From contig CAKPQG010000016.1 in assembly GCA_934178345.1 (NCBI GenBank), positions 1 through 56,873 of the forward strand: a stretch of 56,873 nucleotides of DNA. Direction: 5' to 3'. Under the pieces are notes generated by a model that made no database searches, was not told the DNA's origin, and saw only the letters and a program-made list of their open reading frames with translations. Origin of the DNA: an uncultured Dialister sp. GTDB lineage: Bacteria > Bacillota > Negativicutes > Veillonellales > Dialisteraceae. The position numbers were made by a program, and so were the translations under genes. Positions 16,784 to 24,689 of this stretch are shown here, in pieces; within the stretch, counting starts at the first letter, position 1; each line of letters begins with the position of its first letter.

Positions 16784-16812
16784 TTCCCATCGATTTCCTT
16801 CTATGCTATAAT
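16784..16812 (+). promoter_or_regulatory. Probable promoter of the DUF1858 gene
   Basis: TATAAT at 16807-16812 with a weak -35 (TTCCCA, 16784-16789) at 17 bp. The leader is about 95 nt. Confidence 0.5.
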
Positions 16813-16914
16813 AGGACATTGTGAAAGCACAGAATATGTATGTTTGCGAGCCTGTCACCAGCGTAGCATCTCAATGTATAGAATTTTTTTACTCTTTGAA
16901 AGGAGTTTGTTTAC

Positions 16915-17868
16915 ATGACCGCAGATAACTTGACCTTTTCCATTGAAATCGATTTCATCCCAGATATTCAGGACGGCCGCGCCGAACTGAAAAAGAGCAT
17001 GAAGAGCGTTTCCGAGAAATTTGACGGCACCTACATCCTCGATCCGAAAGCCCGTCCGATCATCTCCGGACTTGCCAAGGATGACGTGGAAGGCGCGCTG
17101 AAGGAGCTCGGTCTCCTCGCCTTCGGCACATGGCCGGCATGCATCCTGACTGCCACCATCGTCTCCCCGCTCCCGATCCGTGCGGTCGGCATGTCGGACG
17201 GCTGGGATATTTACACCGGCAAGAAGACCTTCTTCGCTTTTGCACAGTTCCCTGCCGATGCCCTCTCCATCATGGTGAAAGCCTGCACCTACTATCTGGA
17301 ACATGAGTCCTACCAGTCTCTGGAAGAATTCATCGATGCCATGGGCTATGAAGCCTTCCGTGATACCGTCCTCGGAAATACTGTGCCGGGAAATGATGCC
17401 GGAAATGACTACTATGGCTCTTCCTGGGGCGCCCCCGACGTACCGCCGCTCAAAGAAGGCGACTTCGTCCGTCCGGAGAACAACATCATGCAGATCATCG
17501 AAGTGTACCCGGAAATGGGCCCCTTCCTCATGGAATACGGCATGTCCTGCGTCGGCTGCTTCGTCTCCTACGATGAAAACCTCTGGCAGGCTGCCCAGGG
17601 CCACGGCATCGACGTCTTTGAAATCATCGGCGAGATGAATGAATTCATCGCGGATAAATACAAGAAGCCGCTCCTCACCGAAGACACGCCGATGGAGACC
17701 ATCCTCACCCTTTACCCGCAGCTTCTTCCCATCTTCCAGAAGAAATCCATCGCCATGCCGCAGGATATGAAAACCACCATCGGCACTCTCTGCAAAGAAG
17801 CAAATGTAGATGCCAAAGAGCTCATCGCTCTCTGCGATGAAAGACTGCGTGGGAAGGAAGAAGCGTAG
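16915..17868 (+). CDS. DUF1858-domain protein with CxxC motif
   Basis: Function unknown. AAAGGAG lies 9 nt before the ATG. The 317 residues split into an N-terminal domain (1-180) that I cannot assign, with a hydrophobic stretch near GTWPACILTATIV (72-84), and two DUF1858-type helical domains. The first (about 190-245) has the family's redox or metal-type motif MSCVGC (Cys212 and Cys215). The second (about 255-312) is diverged and keeps only Cys293. DUF1858 domains are common in anaerobes, next to or fused with hybrid-cluster and redox proteins, so a role in redox or Fe-S chemistry is a reasonable guess. It is one of the few plus-strand genes and is transcribed alone. Confidence 0.8.
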   Translation: MTADNLTFSIEIDFIPDIQDGRAELKKSMKSVSEKFDGTYILDPKARPIISGLAKDDVEGALKELGLLAFGTWPACILTATIVSPLPIRAVGMSDGWDIYTGKKTFFAFAQFPADALSIMVKACTYYLEHESYQSLEEFIDAMGYEAFRDTVLGNTVPGNDAGNDYYGSSWGAPDVPPLKEGDFVRPENNIMQIIEVYPEMGPFLMEYGMSCVGCFVSYDENLWQAAQGHGIDVFEIIGEMNEFIADKYKKPLLTEDTPMETILTLYPQLLPIFQKKSIAMPQDMKTTIGTLCKEANVDAKELIALCDERLRGKEEA

Positions 17869-17874
17869 TTTAGA

Positions 17875-18310
17875 GATTAGGAGTTTCAAGTGACTAGTGA
17901 CTAGTGACTGGTGACTAGTAGCTAGGGATTAGGGATTGGGAGTGACCGGGGACTCGGGATTCCCCGTAGCGTCATCCCGAGCGTAGCCGAGGGTCTTTAC
18001 TGCACTGCAATAATCAGCACGTATGCACTGAGGAGAAACGACGTATTGGTGCTGTTTCACATCAGGCAATGAGCGTTCTGCCATAGAGATTCCTCGCTTG
18101 CGCTCGAAATGACGACGGCGCGAAGCGCTATCAAAACTCCGCGGCGCTTAGATCCTTCGACTCAGTTCTCATATTCCAGATTAGCCATTTTCTAACATAC
18201 GACGCTTTTCTCCGCTCAGGATGACGAAATGCGCCGCACCACCATTTCTAATTTCTCATTTCTAATTTCTCATTCAAAGGTCGCCCACCCTCGTGAGCTA
18301 AACCCGAACC
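17875..18310 (-). repeat. Composite repeat (inverted) with full E element and D insert
   Basis: Starts directly after the DUF1858 stop codon with GTGACTAGTGACT satellite and GGGATTAGGGATT units. A full E element (17971-18113) has inverted ends GTCATCCCGAGCGTAGCC... and ...GCTCGAAATGAC. Hairpin arms GCGGCGC / GCGCCGC follow, with a D insert between them (about 18140-18240), then 'ctaatttctcatttctaatttc' and an inverted B fragment. Confidence 0.9.
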
Positions 18311-18316
18311 ATTTCA

Positions 18317-18352
18317 AAAGCCGGATGCGCTCCATGCATCCGGCTTTTTGCT
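18317..18352. terminator. Bidirectional terminator
   Basis: AAAGCCGGATGC / GCATCCGGCTTT stem (18317-18328 / 18336-18347) with TTTTTG on the plus side and CTTTTG on the minus side. It can serve the DUF1858 gene and the ECF gene, which converge here. Confidence 0.88.
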
Positions 18353-18355
18353 TTC

Positions 18356-18973
18356 TTATTTCATTTTCCATCCTGCTTTTTTGAGTGCCATGACGATCGG
18401 CACCACGATGACACCCGAAACGATCGCTTCCGGGATACCATTTGCAGTGACGATCCCCATGATCATCAGGCCGACCGCTTCGACGGAGATCCCCTTCGCT
18501 GCTGCATACGGCGCGCCGACCAGCAGGAAGAAGGAGCCCAGGAAGAGCACCGTATTCGTGAGCGCCCCGCCCACTGCCGAGACGCCGGCGCGCAGATGCA
18601 CATTTCCAGGAATGTACTTATACAAAAGCCACACGACGATCGGGATGCAGATCCGCGGCACGATACAGATGAACGCATCAGCGATGACACTGTACTGCAA
18701 TGCGAACTGCATCATCAGGCTCGGCGCACGCAACGTCTGAATGAAAGAAAAGAGCCCGAAAAGAAATCCGACCAGAATGCCGACCTTCGGCCCTGCGACG
18801 ACCGTCCCGATGATGGTCGGGATGTGCAGGATCGTCGCATTCATCACGACGAGCGGGACGAATCCATAGCCTGTCAGTCCGAGAAAGATCGTGATCCCTG
18901 CGAGCAGACCGGAAATCGTCAACTCGCGAATGCTCATAAAAGTCTGATTCTGATGGGGATTGTTTTGTTCCAT
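18356..18973 (-). CDS. ECF transporter S component (substrate-binding membrane subunit)
   Basis: Integral membrane S subunit of an energy-coupling factor vitamin or metal transporter. It would work with an EcfA/A'/T module encoded elsewhere. The start MEQNNPHQ follows GGAGGAACAG; the reading frame extends 50 codons upstream, but that part is the untranslated leader. The 205-residue product has about six hydrophobic segments and an N-terminal RELTISGLLAGITIFLGLTGYGFVP block typical of S components whose first helices contact the energizing module. The substrate cannot be decided from this sequence; a pantothenate- or other vitamin-type S component is possible. The leader is long and structured. 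Confidence 0.82.
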   Translation of the reverse strand: MEQNNPHQNQTFMSIRELTISGLLAGITIFLGLTGYGFVPLVVMNATILHIPTIIGTVVAGPKVGILVGFLFGLFSFIQTLRAPSLMMQFALQYSVIADAFICIVPRICIPIVVWLLYKYIPGNVHLRAGVSAVGGALTNTVLFLGSFFLLVGAPYAAAKGISVEAVGLMIMGIVTANGIPEAIVSGVIVVPIVMALKKAGWKMK

Positions 18974-19130
18974 ACCTGTTCCTCCGTTCTTGTTCTCTGT
19001 GAGATATAAGACGCAAATAAAATACAGGCGCGATCGCGCTCTGCAGTCCAGCCCGCGCAAGCGATGCCAGCTAAAAGGCAGTGCGTTTCTGCACCTGTAG
19101 TTATTATAATCGGTGTCCCCCATTTGTCAA
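18974..19130 (-). promoter_or_regulatory. Promoter and structured leader of the ECF S component
   Basis: Minus-strand TTGACA (19125-19130), 16-bp spacer, TATAAT (19103-19108). The 120-nt leader can close with TACAGGTGC (about 19098-19090) against GCGCCTGTA (about 19031-19023). Inside are further complementary pieces such as TGCC-TTTTAGCT-GGCA and the palindrome GCGCGATCGCGC. It does not match any riboswitch class I can recall (TPP, FMN, cobalamin, THF and preQ1 were considered). Regulation is inferred. Confidence 0.6.
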
Positions 19131-19139
19131 CGGGGATGG

Positions 19140-19272
19140 AGACTTTGAGACGTGGAGACTTCAGAGGTCAGACTTCTGACGTCTGACCTCTCACGTCTCT
19201 CAGTCTCTTAGTCTCCTAGCCTCTTAGTCTCTTAGTCACCAGTCCCTAGTCACCAGTCACCAGTCACCAAAA
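19140..19272 (+). repeat. Degenerate satellite block
   Basis: Repeats of the type GAGACTT / CAGACTTCTGACGTCTGAC (an inverted repeat), 'ctcttagtctcctagcctcttagtctcttag' and AGTCACC units, ending near the C26 amidotransferase stop codon. The hairpin module is absent. Confidence 0.8.
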
Positions 19273-19274
19273 CA

Positions 19275-20258
19275 TTATTTCTCAGCGGCAGCCTTGACCA
19301 GCTCCTGGAAGAATTTGAGAGCGATCGTCTGATCCATGTAGTCCTTCGGATCCTCGCCTTCCACCAGCACGTGCTTCAGATCATTTTCCGGATGGAACTG
19401 GACCGCTACGCAGAATTTCTTGGTCGGATTCTCGATGCCTTCGATGATGGAGACACCGCCCTTATCCACCGTCTCCGCCGTCTGAATCAGATCCGTGCCT
19501 TCGACACTACGGATCGCCTGATGATGCCAGGAGGATACATTCTCCAGCTTATCACCGCCTACGATCTCGCGGAGATGCGATTTCACAGGGAGGAGCGTCA
19601 CATCATGACGCACATAGTCGCGGCCCCATGCATTGGCCGGCGCGCGATGCAGTCCGTCATAGTACACGCCTTTCGACTGATAGTACACGGGAAGATCCTG
19701 AATGAAAGTGACACCATGGACGATGCCCATCATCTGCTCGCCGCGGCAGACAGCGAAAGCAGGAATGTCCTTCTGTACGCAGTACGACATCAGGGTATAG
19801 TCAGAAATATCACGGGTCGCATTGATCCCCTCCCCCATATTTTCTTCCTTCTTCGGGTCTTTGAAGAGAGAGGGGCTGATGTCTTCGCCGCCGGTGAAGA
19901 AGACGCCGTCGATGCCCTTCATGATTTCCTTCACATTCGTCTCATCGAAGCGGTTCGCCTTGATGGCATCGGCATACTCTTCCTTCAGCATGCCCGAAGG
20001 ATAGAGGGCCTCTGCCGCGACCGTCTTATCCGCTTCGTAGGGGACATCGCTGCTCGTCACCTGCGGCAGCTCGACCGCTATGCCGCCTGCGGCCTCGATG
20101 ATCTTCTTGAAGGCTTCATAGTCCTGTGTCGGGCTCTTCCATGAAATCCCGATCACAGGCTTCTTTTCTGCTGCTTCTACCATAGAGGTGATGGATGCGG
20201 AGGCAACTGCCGCGGTCATGGCAAGGATGGTCAGTGCGATTTTGCAGGTCTTTTTCAT
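19275..20258 (-). CDS. Secreted class I glutamine amidotransferase-like hydrolase (peptidase C26, gamma-glutamyl-GABA hydrolase type)
   Basis: Likely hydrolyses gamma-glutamyl amide bonds. The catalytic triad pieces are visible: nucleophile Cys in AFAVCRGEQMMG and the C-terminal His-Glu in VAVQFHPEND, with GGEDISPSLF as the oxyanion-strand region. The protein starts with a signal peptide (MKKTCKIALTILAMTAAVASA, cleavage probably near Ala30), so it acts outside the cytoplasm. Many relatives such as PuuD are cytoplasmic. Length 327 aa fits domain plus signal. The ATG follows GGGAGAG. Its own promoter lies upstream but an intrinsic terminator stands between promoter and gene, which suggests attenuation. 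Confidence 0.9.
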   Translation of the reverse strand: MKKTCKIALTILAMTAAVASASITSMVEAAEKKPVIGISWKSPTQDYEAFKKIIEAAGGIAVELPQVTSSDVPYEADKTVAAEALYPSGMLKEEYADAIKANRFDETNVKEIMKGIDGVFFTGGEDISPSLFKDPKKEENMGEGINATRDISDYTLMSYCVQKDIPAFAVCRGEQMMGIVHGVTFIQDLPVYYQSKGVYYDGLHRAPANAWGRDYVRHDVTLLPVKSHLREIVGGDKLENVSSWHHQAIRSVEGTDLIQTAETVDKGGVSIIEGIENPTKKFCVAVQFHPENDLKHVLVEGEDPKDYMDQTIALKFFQELVKAAAEK

Positions 20259-20287
20259 AGGTTCTCTCCCTTTCTTTTTCAGCCAAA

Positions 20288-20366
20288 AAGGCGCTGCCCA
20301 TGGGCAGCGCCTTCGCTTTTGTTATGAAGATGATTTGATTATACGGGGTTCTGCATAAATTGTCAA
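20288..20366 (-). promoter_or_regulatory. Consensus promoter followed at once by an intrinsic terminator (attenuator-like leader)
   Basis: TTGACA (20361-20366), 17-bp spacer, TATAAT (20338-20343): a perfect sigma-70-type promoter on the minus strand. About 20 nt after the predicted start, the palindrome AAGGCGCTGCCC / GGGCAGCGCCTT (20288-20313) is followed by TTTTTGG. The amidotransferase start codon lies 30 nt further on. Transcription must pass this terminator, or the promoter makes a short RNA of about 50-60 nt. The hairpin can also end transcription from the upstream transporter pair. Confidence 0.75.
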
Positions 20367-20384
20367 TTCCAAGTGCTCAAAGTC

Positions 20385-20816
20385 TCATCCCATCACGATG
20401 CACAGGATCCCTGCAAGAGAAATCCCCACCCCGATGAGCTGGCGAAGGCTCAATTTTTCTTTATACAGCAGAAATCCTGTCACCATCAGCGCTGCTACAA
20501 TGAGACTGTTCGCCACGACGAAAGCCACATTCACCGCCCAGCCGGCCCGGTACATGAAGAGCGTCCCCACCTCGATGCCGACGATCGCGAGTCCCAGCCC
20601 CATCGCAGAAACATTCACAGAAAGCACGCCGCGGAGAAAACTTTCCTTCCCCAAAGACTGAAAGAAGTAGATCACAAAGGAAACGGCAGACGCGGCGAGA
20701 TACGTCACCATGAGAGAAATCATAGGATTCCCGACGCCTGCGACTTCTTTCAGTCCCACCTGATATCCCACACTGGATAGGACAACGAGAAGAAGCGGCC
20801 ACCAAGTCGAAAACAT
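20385..20816 (-). CDS. Small EamA/DMT-type membrane transporter subunit B
   Basis: A 143-residue protein with five predicted hydrophobic helices, resembling a single EamA (DMT superfamily) repeat rather than the usual double-repeat 300-residue transporter. It therefore probably works as a dimer. It shares the layout and motifs W-W-P, 'GIEVGTLFMYRAGW' and 'G..L...G.LCIV' with its neighbour at 20828. AAGGAGG 6 nt before the ATG overlaps the stop region of that neighbour, so the two are translated as a coupled pair and may form a heterodimer. The substrate is unknown; export of a small metabolite or drug is usual for the superfamily. Confidence 0.82.
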   Translation of the reverse strand: MFSTWWPLLLVVLSSVGYQVGLKEVAGVGNPMISLMVTYLAASAVSFVIYFFQSLGKESFLRGVLSVNVSAMGLGLAIVGIEVGTLFMYRAGWAVNVAFVVANSLIVAALMVTGFLLYKEKLSLRQLIGVGISLAGILCIVMG

Positions 20817-20827
20817 CTATTTCCTCC

Positions 20828-21253
20828 TTACCTTACAATACAAAACATGCCCAGACAGGTGAGCGCGACCCCGGCGAGCTTCATAAGCCCCATCGGTTCC
20901 GCATAGATACAGGAACCGATAAAGAGGAGCAGCACGACAATGATCCCCGTGTACACGATGAATCCCACATTCATCGGCCAGCCCGCGCGATACATATAGA
21001 TCGTCCCCACCTCCAGCCCTGCGATGGAAATCCCTGCGACAGCCGCCGGAAGCGGCACAGTTCCAAGCGCTGCCAGGAGATCTCCCGCCGGAGAAAACAT
21101 CTCGAAAAGCAGCGCGCAGGTCAAAGCACTCACCAGGTACGTCGCTCCCAGCGCCGCGAGCGGAGAGGCAGCGGACGACAGTTTCTTCGCGCAGATCTGG
21201 TATATCACATCAGCCACAACAATCAGAGCGACAGGCCACCACAGAGCAAACAT
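20828..21253 (-). CDS. Small EamA/DMT-type membrane transporter subunit A
   Basis: A 141-residue paralogue of the downstream gene, with five hydrophobic helices and the shared GLEVGTIYMYRAGWPMNVGF segment. It is first of the two-gene unit; its TAA stop lies 11 nt before the next ATG and overlaps that gene's ribosome-binding site. AAAGGAG precedes its own ATG. The pair resembles heterodimeric SMR-like exporters in arrangement, although the sequence pattern is EamA rather than SMR. A promoter and a large attenuator-like hairpin precede it. Confidence 0.82.
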   Translation of the reverse strand: MFALWWPVALIVVADVIYQICAKKLSSAASPLAALGATYLVSALTCALLFEMFSPAGDLLAALGTVPLPAAVAGISIAGLEVGTIYMYRAGWPMNVGFIVYTGIIVVLLLFIGSCIYAEPMGLMKLAGVALTCLGMFCIVR

Positions 21254-21416
21254 GGCGATTCTCCTTTCAAAGAAAAAGGCGCTCCAGCCACTCTCTCCCG
21301 GCTGCGCCGTACCTACGGAGAATGACTGAAACGCCTCTCTGCTCCACCCGGTGGCGAAGCAGCGGTTTTGTTACTATGTTATAGGAAATATAGCATGAGA
21401 GCCTTCCCCCTGTCAA
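21254..21416 (-). promoter_or_regulatory. Promoter and attenuator-like leader of the EamA pair
   Basis: TTGACA (21411-21416), 18-bp spacer, TATATT (21387-21392) on the minus strand. The leader ends in a long stem, GGCGTTTCAGTC.. (21335-21317) against ..GGCTGGAGCGCC (21300-21279), followed by TTTTTC, i.e. an intrinsic terminator 20 nt before the ribosome-binding site. An upstream segment CCGCTGCTTCGCCACC / GGGTGGAGCAG can form an additional hairpin. The architecture suggests a riboswitch or attenuator; I cannot assign a class, and guanidine motifs were not found on this strand. Confidence 0.68.
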
Positions 21417-21532
21417 GGAGATCGCGCTCGACCGGCATGGCGCACGCAGCTTGATGGCCCGCAGGACAGCCCCGAAAGGACATGTCCGCGCCGCGCTCCG
21501 ATCGCGCAGTGACTTATCGACGCTCTATAGAT

Positions 21533-21562
21533 TTGACTACAGTTTTACAATATACTTATAAG
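21533..21562 (+). promoter_or_regulatory. Candidate promoter of the MFS gene
   Basis: TTGACT (21533-21538), 18-bp spacer, TATAAG (21557-21562) on the plus strand. It lies about 440 bp before the MFS start, so the repeat block would be in the leader. From 21421 to 21530 there is GC-rich sequence in which I see no feature. Confidence 0.55.
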
Positions 21563-21569
21563 GTTGGCT

Positions 21570-21998
21570 CATGATGGTGGATGAAAGTTCTGCTCGAATG
21601 AGGAATGAAGTTGGCAGCTTCGCCGCCATGTTAGATGATGGTATTCCCGTATCGTAGCCTTCCCCTCGAGTGGAAGGTGCCCCGCAGGGGCGGATAGGGC
21701 ACTGACGGTATAAAAGAGCACGGGGAAATGCGTCTCAAGTGCGTCGTTTATGAGAGCACCCGAGCGTCGCTGCCCCCTTCCCCATGCGTGGAAGGCTACG
21801 AGGTGCGGCGCTTTGCGCTGATTTTTGTAAACGGAGATGCCCGAATGGCAGCAGATAGCAGGTTTCCCGTTCGGAACTTCCTTACATCGGCCGCCTGACC
21901 ACGAATGACAAAGATTTCTCGCTCACGCTCGAAATGACGATACGAGAGAGTCACTAGTCCCTAGTCACCAGTCACTAGTCATTAATCCCCAGGAGGTA
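21570..21998 (+). repeat. Intergenic mosaic with F element, E end and A satellite
   Basis: B-block remnant ('ggatgaaagttctgctcgaatgagg'), then an F element (about 21655-21797). It starts 'ccttcccctcgagtggaagg' and ends with the inverted 'ccttccccatgcgtggaagg'. A short GCGGCGC..GCGC remnant, an E-element end ('tttctcgctcacgctcgaaatgac') and AGTCACTAGTCCC satellite follow, ending about 10 bp before the ribosome-binding site of the MFS gene. Confidence 0.85.
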
Positions 21999-22000
21999 TT

Positions 22001-23158
22001 ATGAAATTTTTCAGTTATCAGACCCTGCTCGCCGCATGCCATTTCTGCTCGGACATCAATCAGAGCGCACTGGCAGCGGTGCTTCCCTTTCTGGTCGCGG
22101 CCTATCACTATGACTACGCGACCGCTGCTATGCTGGTGCTGTCCTCAAACATCATCGGTTCGCTCATCCAGCCGCTCTTAGGGACGCTCTCCGACAAGCA
22201 TAACTGGCCTTGGATCATGCCGCTCGGTCTCTTCATGGCAGGCGGCGGCATCGCACTGACAGGCATCACGTCCAATTTCTATCTGCTCTGCCTCTTCACG
22301 ATGATTTCCGGCATCGGTGTCGCGATGTTCCACCCGCAGGGCGCGCTCATGGTCAACCGCGTCTCGACAGATGAGAACCGCGGCATCAGCCTCTCGGTCT
22401 TCTCTTTTGGCGGTAATATGGGCTTCACCTTCGGCGCAGCGATCATCGGTGCATCGATCGCTTTCTTCGGCCTGCCGGGCACGCTCATTTTCTTTGTTCC
22501 GGAAATCATCATCTGTCTGCTCCTTATCGCCCTCTATCCCCGTCTGAAAGCCATCGGTGAGAAATCGATTTCTTCACACAAGAAACACGCCGTGACAGAC
22601 GCGCCGGACCAGTGGGGCTCCTTCTGCCGTCTCGGTGCTGTCGTTTTCGGCCGTTCCATCATGTACCTCGGGCTGAATACCTTCATCGTACTTTACTTCA
22701 TGAATCACTTCCATGAATCACAGAATTTCAGCAACCTGCTCCTTAGCGTATACTATGGCATCGGCGCGCTCTTTACACTGATCGGAGGAAAAATGGGCGA
22801 CAAGCATGGCTATCGCACCTTCGTCCGCCTCGGTTTCCTCCTCGCACTCCCCGCTGCGCTCATTCTCGCATGGACGGACAGCTCCATTCTCGGTATCCTC
22901 TGCCTCATCATCCTCGGTGCGGCTCTGAATCTTACGTATAGTCCGATGGTCGTCCTGGGCCAGCAGTACCTGCCAAACCGCGTCGGCCTCGCCTCGGGCA
23001 TCACGCTCGGCCTTGCCGTCAGCGTCGGTGGCATCACCGCACCACTCCTCGGAAAGGTCGGCGACATGTATGGTCTGGAGACGACCTTCTACGTGATCGC
23101 CCTGATCACTCTCATCCCGCTCATTTCTTCCTTCACCTTGCCAAAGCCAAAGAAATAG
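22001..23158 (+). CDS. MFS transporter, fosmidomycin-resistance (Fsr) type
   Basis: Inner-membrane proton-driven exporter of the major facilitator superfamily with about twelve hydrophobic segments in 385 residues. The N-terminus (LLAACHFCSDINQSALAAVLPFL) matches the Fsr-like subgroup, as does the loop GTLSDKHNWPWIMPLG between helices 2 and 3. The central loop (about 185-205) separates the two six-helix halves. Relatives confer fosmidomycin or other drug export, but the natural substrate here is unknown. AGGAGG lies 5 nt before the ATG. It is a single plus-strand gene with its own terminator. Confidence 0.9.
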   Translation: MKFFSYQTLLAACHFCSDINQSALAAVLPFLVAAYHYDYATAAMLVLSSNIIGSLIQPLLGTLSDKHNWPWIMPLGLFMAGGGIALTGITSNFYLLCLFTMISGIGVAMFHPQGALMVNRVSTDENRGISLSVFSFGGNMGFTFGAAIIGASIAFFGLPGTLIFFVPEIIICLLLIALYPRLKAIGEKSISSHKKHAVTDAPDQWGSFCRLGAVVFGRSIMYLGLNTFIVLYFMNHFHESQNFSNLLLSVYYGIGALFTLIGGKMGDKHGYRTFVRLGFLLALPAALILAWTDSSILGILCLIILGAALNLTYSPMVVLGQQYLPNRVGLASGITLGLAVSVGGITAPLLGKVGDMYGLETTFYVIALITLIPLISSFTLPKPKK

Positions 23159-23221
23159 TGGCTGCCGGCTGTCAAGAGCACCCGCATTCCCTTTCCCCCT
23201 GACAGGCATAGACAGGCATAA

Positions 23222-23263
23222 TAAAAAACCCGACCTCTTCCTATGAAAGAGGCGGGCTTTTTT
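23222..23263 (+). terminator. Terminator of the MFS gene
   Basis: AAAACCCGACCTCTT / AAGAGGCGGGCTTTT stem with T run; A runs on the left side make it usable for the convergent minus gene too. Confidence 0.88.
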
Positions 23264-23288
23264 AGCGTGTGCAACGCTCCCTTCATTC

Positions 23289-24392
23289 CTAACTCCCCCA
23301 GAGCATCAGGTACGCCCCGATCAGGACGGCCAGAAAGCCCAGATTCGCCCCGGTGAAGACAAGAAAGTAAGCGCGGGCGAAGTGGAAGCGCATCGAAAGA
23401 TACGCCTTGAAGGAAATAAGGCTCGCCATAGAGGCGATGAGAGTACCGAGGCCGCCGATATTGACGCCGAGAAGAAGCGCGGTGTAGTTTTCCGTGTACG
23501 GAGAGAGCATGACCGTCGCCGGTACATTGCTCACGACCTGCGAAAGGAGAAGAGAAATCCAGAATTCGTGCCCGGCAAGGAGCGCGGCCGGTTTCTCCTG
23601 AAGCCCTGGGATGTGCGTCAGATTTCCTACCGCGATGAAAAGCGCTAGGAAGAGGGCGAGCAGCTTGTAGTCGACCTCGAAAAAGGCCTTCCGGTCAAGG
23701 AAAGCGCAAGCAGGGATGCCAATGGCAAGGAGAAATGAAATCGGGAGGAGTCGAAGGACGTTCAAGAGGCACAGCGCAAAGAGAAGGAGCAAAAGCGCAA
23801 TGCGAAAACGCGGTATGCCGGATGGCTTAGTGAAACGAAGCGTGAGCGGCCGGTCTTCGAGCGTATAGCTGGCAAGGAGGAGCAGAATACCCGAGAGAAG
23901 GGTGATGGGCGCGGTGATGGAGAGAAATTCGGCAAGCGGCAGATGGTAGTGGGCATAGATGAATAGGTTCTGCGGATTTCCGATAGGCGTCAGCATGCTG
24001 CCCAGATTCGCCGCGATGGTCATCCATGTGAGGACGGGAATCACCAGACGGAGAGCATGGGCTTCTTTGAAAAGAGAGATCGCAAGTGGCACAAAAATGA
24101 TGAGGGAGACGTCATTTGTGAAAACCATGGAGGTAAAGAAGGAGAGCAATAGAAAGACCTGCCCCATCCGCCGGCTCTTCATGGGCTTCTGAAAGAGATA
24201 GCAGAAAAGACCGCTGAAGAATCCGGCGCGCCGAAGAGCCGCTACGATGGTCATGAGAGAAAAAAGGAGCGCCAGGAGCGGGAAATTGATGCTCTCTCTC
24301 AGTGAGAAAAGGCTGACCTCCGAGAAACACGCCGTCACAAGCGCAAGGAGCACTGCTGCAGCAAGATCGGGGTTTCGTCTGATAAGGCTCAT
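23289..24392 (-). CDS. SLC13/ArsB-type ion permease (citrate-transporter-like domain)
   Basis: Membrane permease of the IT superfamily (CitMHS/ArsB/NhaD-like fold) with about ten hydrophobic segments. It has the duplicated family signatures VFTNDVSLIIFVPLAI and LGSMLTPIGNPQN in the first half and VVSNVPATVMLSPY in the second half. The substrate (an organic or inorganic anion, or Na+/H+ exchange) is not given by the sequence. Length 367 aa is slightly short for the superfamily. AAAGGAG precedes the ATG. The TAG stop lies in a CTAACTCC / GGAGTTAG motif that resembles the repeated 10-mer 'attaggaatg' of module C. Confidence 0.85.
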   Translation of the reverse strand: MSLIRRNPDLAAAVLLALVTACFSEVSLFSLRESINFPLLALLFSLMTIVAALRRAGFFSGLFCYLFQKPMKSRRMGQVFLLLSFFTSMVFTNDVSLIIFVPLAISLFKEAHALRLVIPVLTWMTIAANLGSMLTPIGNPQNLFIYAHYHLPLAEFLSITAPITLLSGILLLLASYTLEDRPLTLRFTKPSGIPRFRIALLLLLFALCLLNVLRLLPISFLLAIGIPACAFLDRKAFFEVDYKLLALFLALFIAVGNLTHIPGLQEKPAALLAGHEFWISLLLSQVVSNVPATVMLSPYTENYTALLLGVNIGGLGTLIASMASLISFKAYLSMRFHFARAYFLVFTGANLGFLAVLIGAYLMLWGS

Positions 24393-24429
24393 GGGGGCTC
24401 CTTTCGGATGGCAATTTGCGGCTGCATGA

Positions 24430-24520
24430 AAAGTAAGCGGCAGCTAGTGACTAAGGGCAAGAGGCTCAACGGATTTTGGGAGCGAAGCTGCCACCACCAT
24501 TTCTCATTTTCCCAAACCCA
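24430..24520 (+). repeat. Degraded repeat fragment
   Basis: Weak remnants: 'gcggcagctagtgactaag', 'gaggctcaacggattttggg', 'gcgaagctgccaccaccatttctcattttc'. This is the last mosaic piece before the AT-rich island. Confidence 0.6.
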
Positions 24521-24527
24521 TCATAGG

Positions 24528-24572
24528 ATAAAAAGCCCTGCCCCTCCATACAAGAGAAGCAGGCTTTCCTGA
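24528..24572 (-). terminator. Terminator at the left end of the island
   Basis: Minus-strand AAAGCCTGCTTCTC ... GGGGCAGGGCTTTTTATCC. From 24573 to 24719 I see no gene, only AT-rich sequence. Confidence 0.65.
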
Positions 24573-24689
24573 TTCCTATGATTCAGACTCGCTCCTCTTT
24601 AGAGGAAACTAAGCTTTTTTAGTTAGTAGGAATTGCATCTCATATCACTATTATTCTCATTATCAGGATAGTATAGGTTATCTGATTTT

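Noticed and set aside
21254..21416. Guanidine riboswitch upstream of small exporters
   Set aside because: The conserved ykkC and mini-ykkC motifs were not found on the transcribed strand; a GCGCCGTACC piece resembling a guanidine-III element is on the opposite strand only.
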